Below are positions 63,275 to 64,000 of a DNA stretch of 64,000 nucleotides, one piece after another; positions within the stretch are counted from its first letter, which is position 1; each line of letters opens with the position of its first letter. The DNA is from Echinococcus granulosus. Lineage: Eukaryota > Platyhelminthes > Cestoda > Cyclophyllidea > Taeniidae. The stretch spans positions 826,273 to 890,272 of the forward strand of contig NW_020170391.1 in assembly GCF_000524195.1 (NCBI RefSeq). The letters run 5' to 3'. Below the pieces are notes generated by a model. That model was given only the letters and a program-made list of their open reading frames with translations, was not told the DNA's origin and ran no database searches. Both the position numbers and the translations under genes were made by a program.

Positions 63275-64000
63275 TCAAGCGATGACAGTCATGTCTGTGC
63301 GCCAGACCTTGCAACCGTCGACAGCGTAAGCAAGGGCAATGAGAAGAAGGCCGCAGAGGATGATGGCGAGGGGCCAGAAAAGGGAGTGGAAGAGGAGGGT
63401 GTCGGGGTAAAGGCGGTGCATCAGTGCTGCAGCACTCAGCTCGCCTTGTGCTGGCGGCGGAAAGTGAAGAAGGCGGCGCGAGGAACCCACCTCTGCCTTC
63501 GAGAGGTTCGAACCCTCACGCAGCCACTCTATGGTCAGCAGAGGGAGGAAGGTGGGTTCGTTAGCAGCCGGCAGAATGTGAAAGTTGTCAATGCCGGCCT
63601 CCACCTCACTCTCCTCCTCACGCCTAGATTCTGGCGATCCTATTATCTTTACGGGCATCGTCAATGAATTGAAGCGACCCCGCCAGTTGTGCATCTCCTT
63701 TGAGAACTCTGCCCGCATGGGAAGTGCGTAGCAGGGCATCAGCCCAGTTGCGTGGAGCTCGCGCAGGTATTGATCCACAGTTTCCACGTTGTCTGCTTCA
63801 CGACGGTTGCAGGGACTTGTAGAGCACTGCAGTAATAGAAGGACCCCACTTATATGGGTAAAACTTGGAGTCAAAATTTTACAGTATTTTAATGCATATA
63901 TGTAAATTTAATTTCAATGTCTCATTTTCACACAGACATCAATTTACAAGAAATGGTTTCTTGCCACTAAAACACTTACCAAAGTGAAGAAGTGCAAAGC
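63275..64000 (-). CDS. BK-channel beta-subunit-like membrane protein, C-terminal part (5' end off window)
   Basis: Two exons are visible: 63275-63826 and the end of the preceding one, 63980-64000, with a GTAAGT donor. They join in phase 0 as ALHFFTL to CSTSPCNRRE. The N-terminus, with the expected first membrane segment, lies beyond the window. The extracellular part has the family cysteine pattern (CSTSPC, then GLMPCYALP), followed by about 90 extra residues. Then ALMHRLYPDTLLFHSLFWPL leads into one hydrophobic segment (AIILCGLLLIALAYAV) and a short tail. KCNMB1 has the same end: FQRLYGPQALLFSLFWP then a membrane helix. In vertebrates these proteins modulate Slo1 Ca2+-activated potassium channels. 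The alternative is the related insect TipE group, which also ends with a loop and a membrane helix. Family is fairly sure; partner channel unknown. Confidence 0.7.

Noticed and set aside
63500..63520. GGTTCGAACCC, a tRNA T-arm-like string
   Set aside because: No cloverleaf around it and it lies inside the BK-beta-like coding exon.
1..64000. CRISPR arrays, rRNA, bacterial operons, insertion sequences
   Set aside because: None seen; the window is an intron-rich animal nuclear region.

Overview
This is a nuclear DNA window from a flatworm, most likely a tapeworm (cestode). It has AT-rich intergenic DNA and multi-exon genes. It carries innexin genes, which are invertebrate gap junction genes. 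Its introns fall into a 34-37 nt class (DNAL1, UBXN7 homologues) and a 71-78 nt class (TAF1C-like, DPF homologues), beside kilobase introns. From general knowledge, a bimodal short-intron distribution with a peak near 36 nt is reported for cestodes. The species call is an inference. No bacterial, plasmid, phage or CRISPR signature was seen.

I rebuilt the gene models by hand from splice sites, reading-frame phase and family motifs. Layout: (1) 2197-19269, minus: a nine-exon DPF/d4 (requiem, BAF45-type) chromatin-reader gene whose phases close over 2982 nt. (2) 22719-22928, minus: mitochondrial ribosomal protein bL33m (MRPL33) in one exon. (3) 23471-30463, minus: a UBXN7-type p97/VCP adaptor with UBA, UAS and UBX domains. 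(4) 30464-37680: no supported gene. (5) 37718-39311 and 39871-41792, plus: two tandem innexin genes. (6) 48400-48777, plus: an orphan coiled-coil-like exon. (7) 55472-58961, plus: a five-exon gene resembling TAF1C, a subunit of the RNA polymerase I factor SL1. (8) 59089-60158, minus: axonemal dynein light chain 1 (DNAL1), split by four introns of 34-37 nt and converging on the TAF1C-like gene. (9) 63275-64000 and beyond, minus: the C-terminal part of a BK-channel beta-subunit-like membrane protein, running off the window edge.

The neighbours do not form one pathway; they are housekeeping, cell-communication and ciliary genes. Two same-strand pairs, innexin to innexin and UBXN7 to bL33m, have a poly(A) signal followed within a few hundred bases by the next start codon. 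Spliced-leader trans-splicing of the downstream genes is therefore possible. The most notable items are the mini-introns of DNAL1, a BK-beta-like protein in a flatworm, the very large DPF protein with a GC-AG intron between its PHD fingers, and the unassigned exon at 48.4 kb. I did not find a wholly new system. Large parts of the window contain nothing I can support as a gene.
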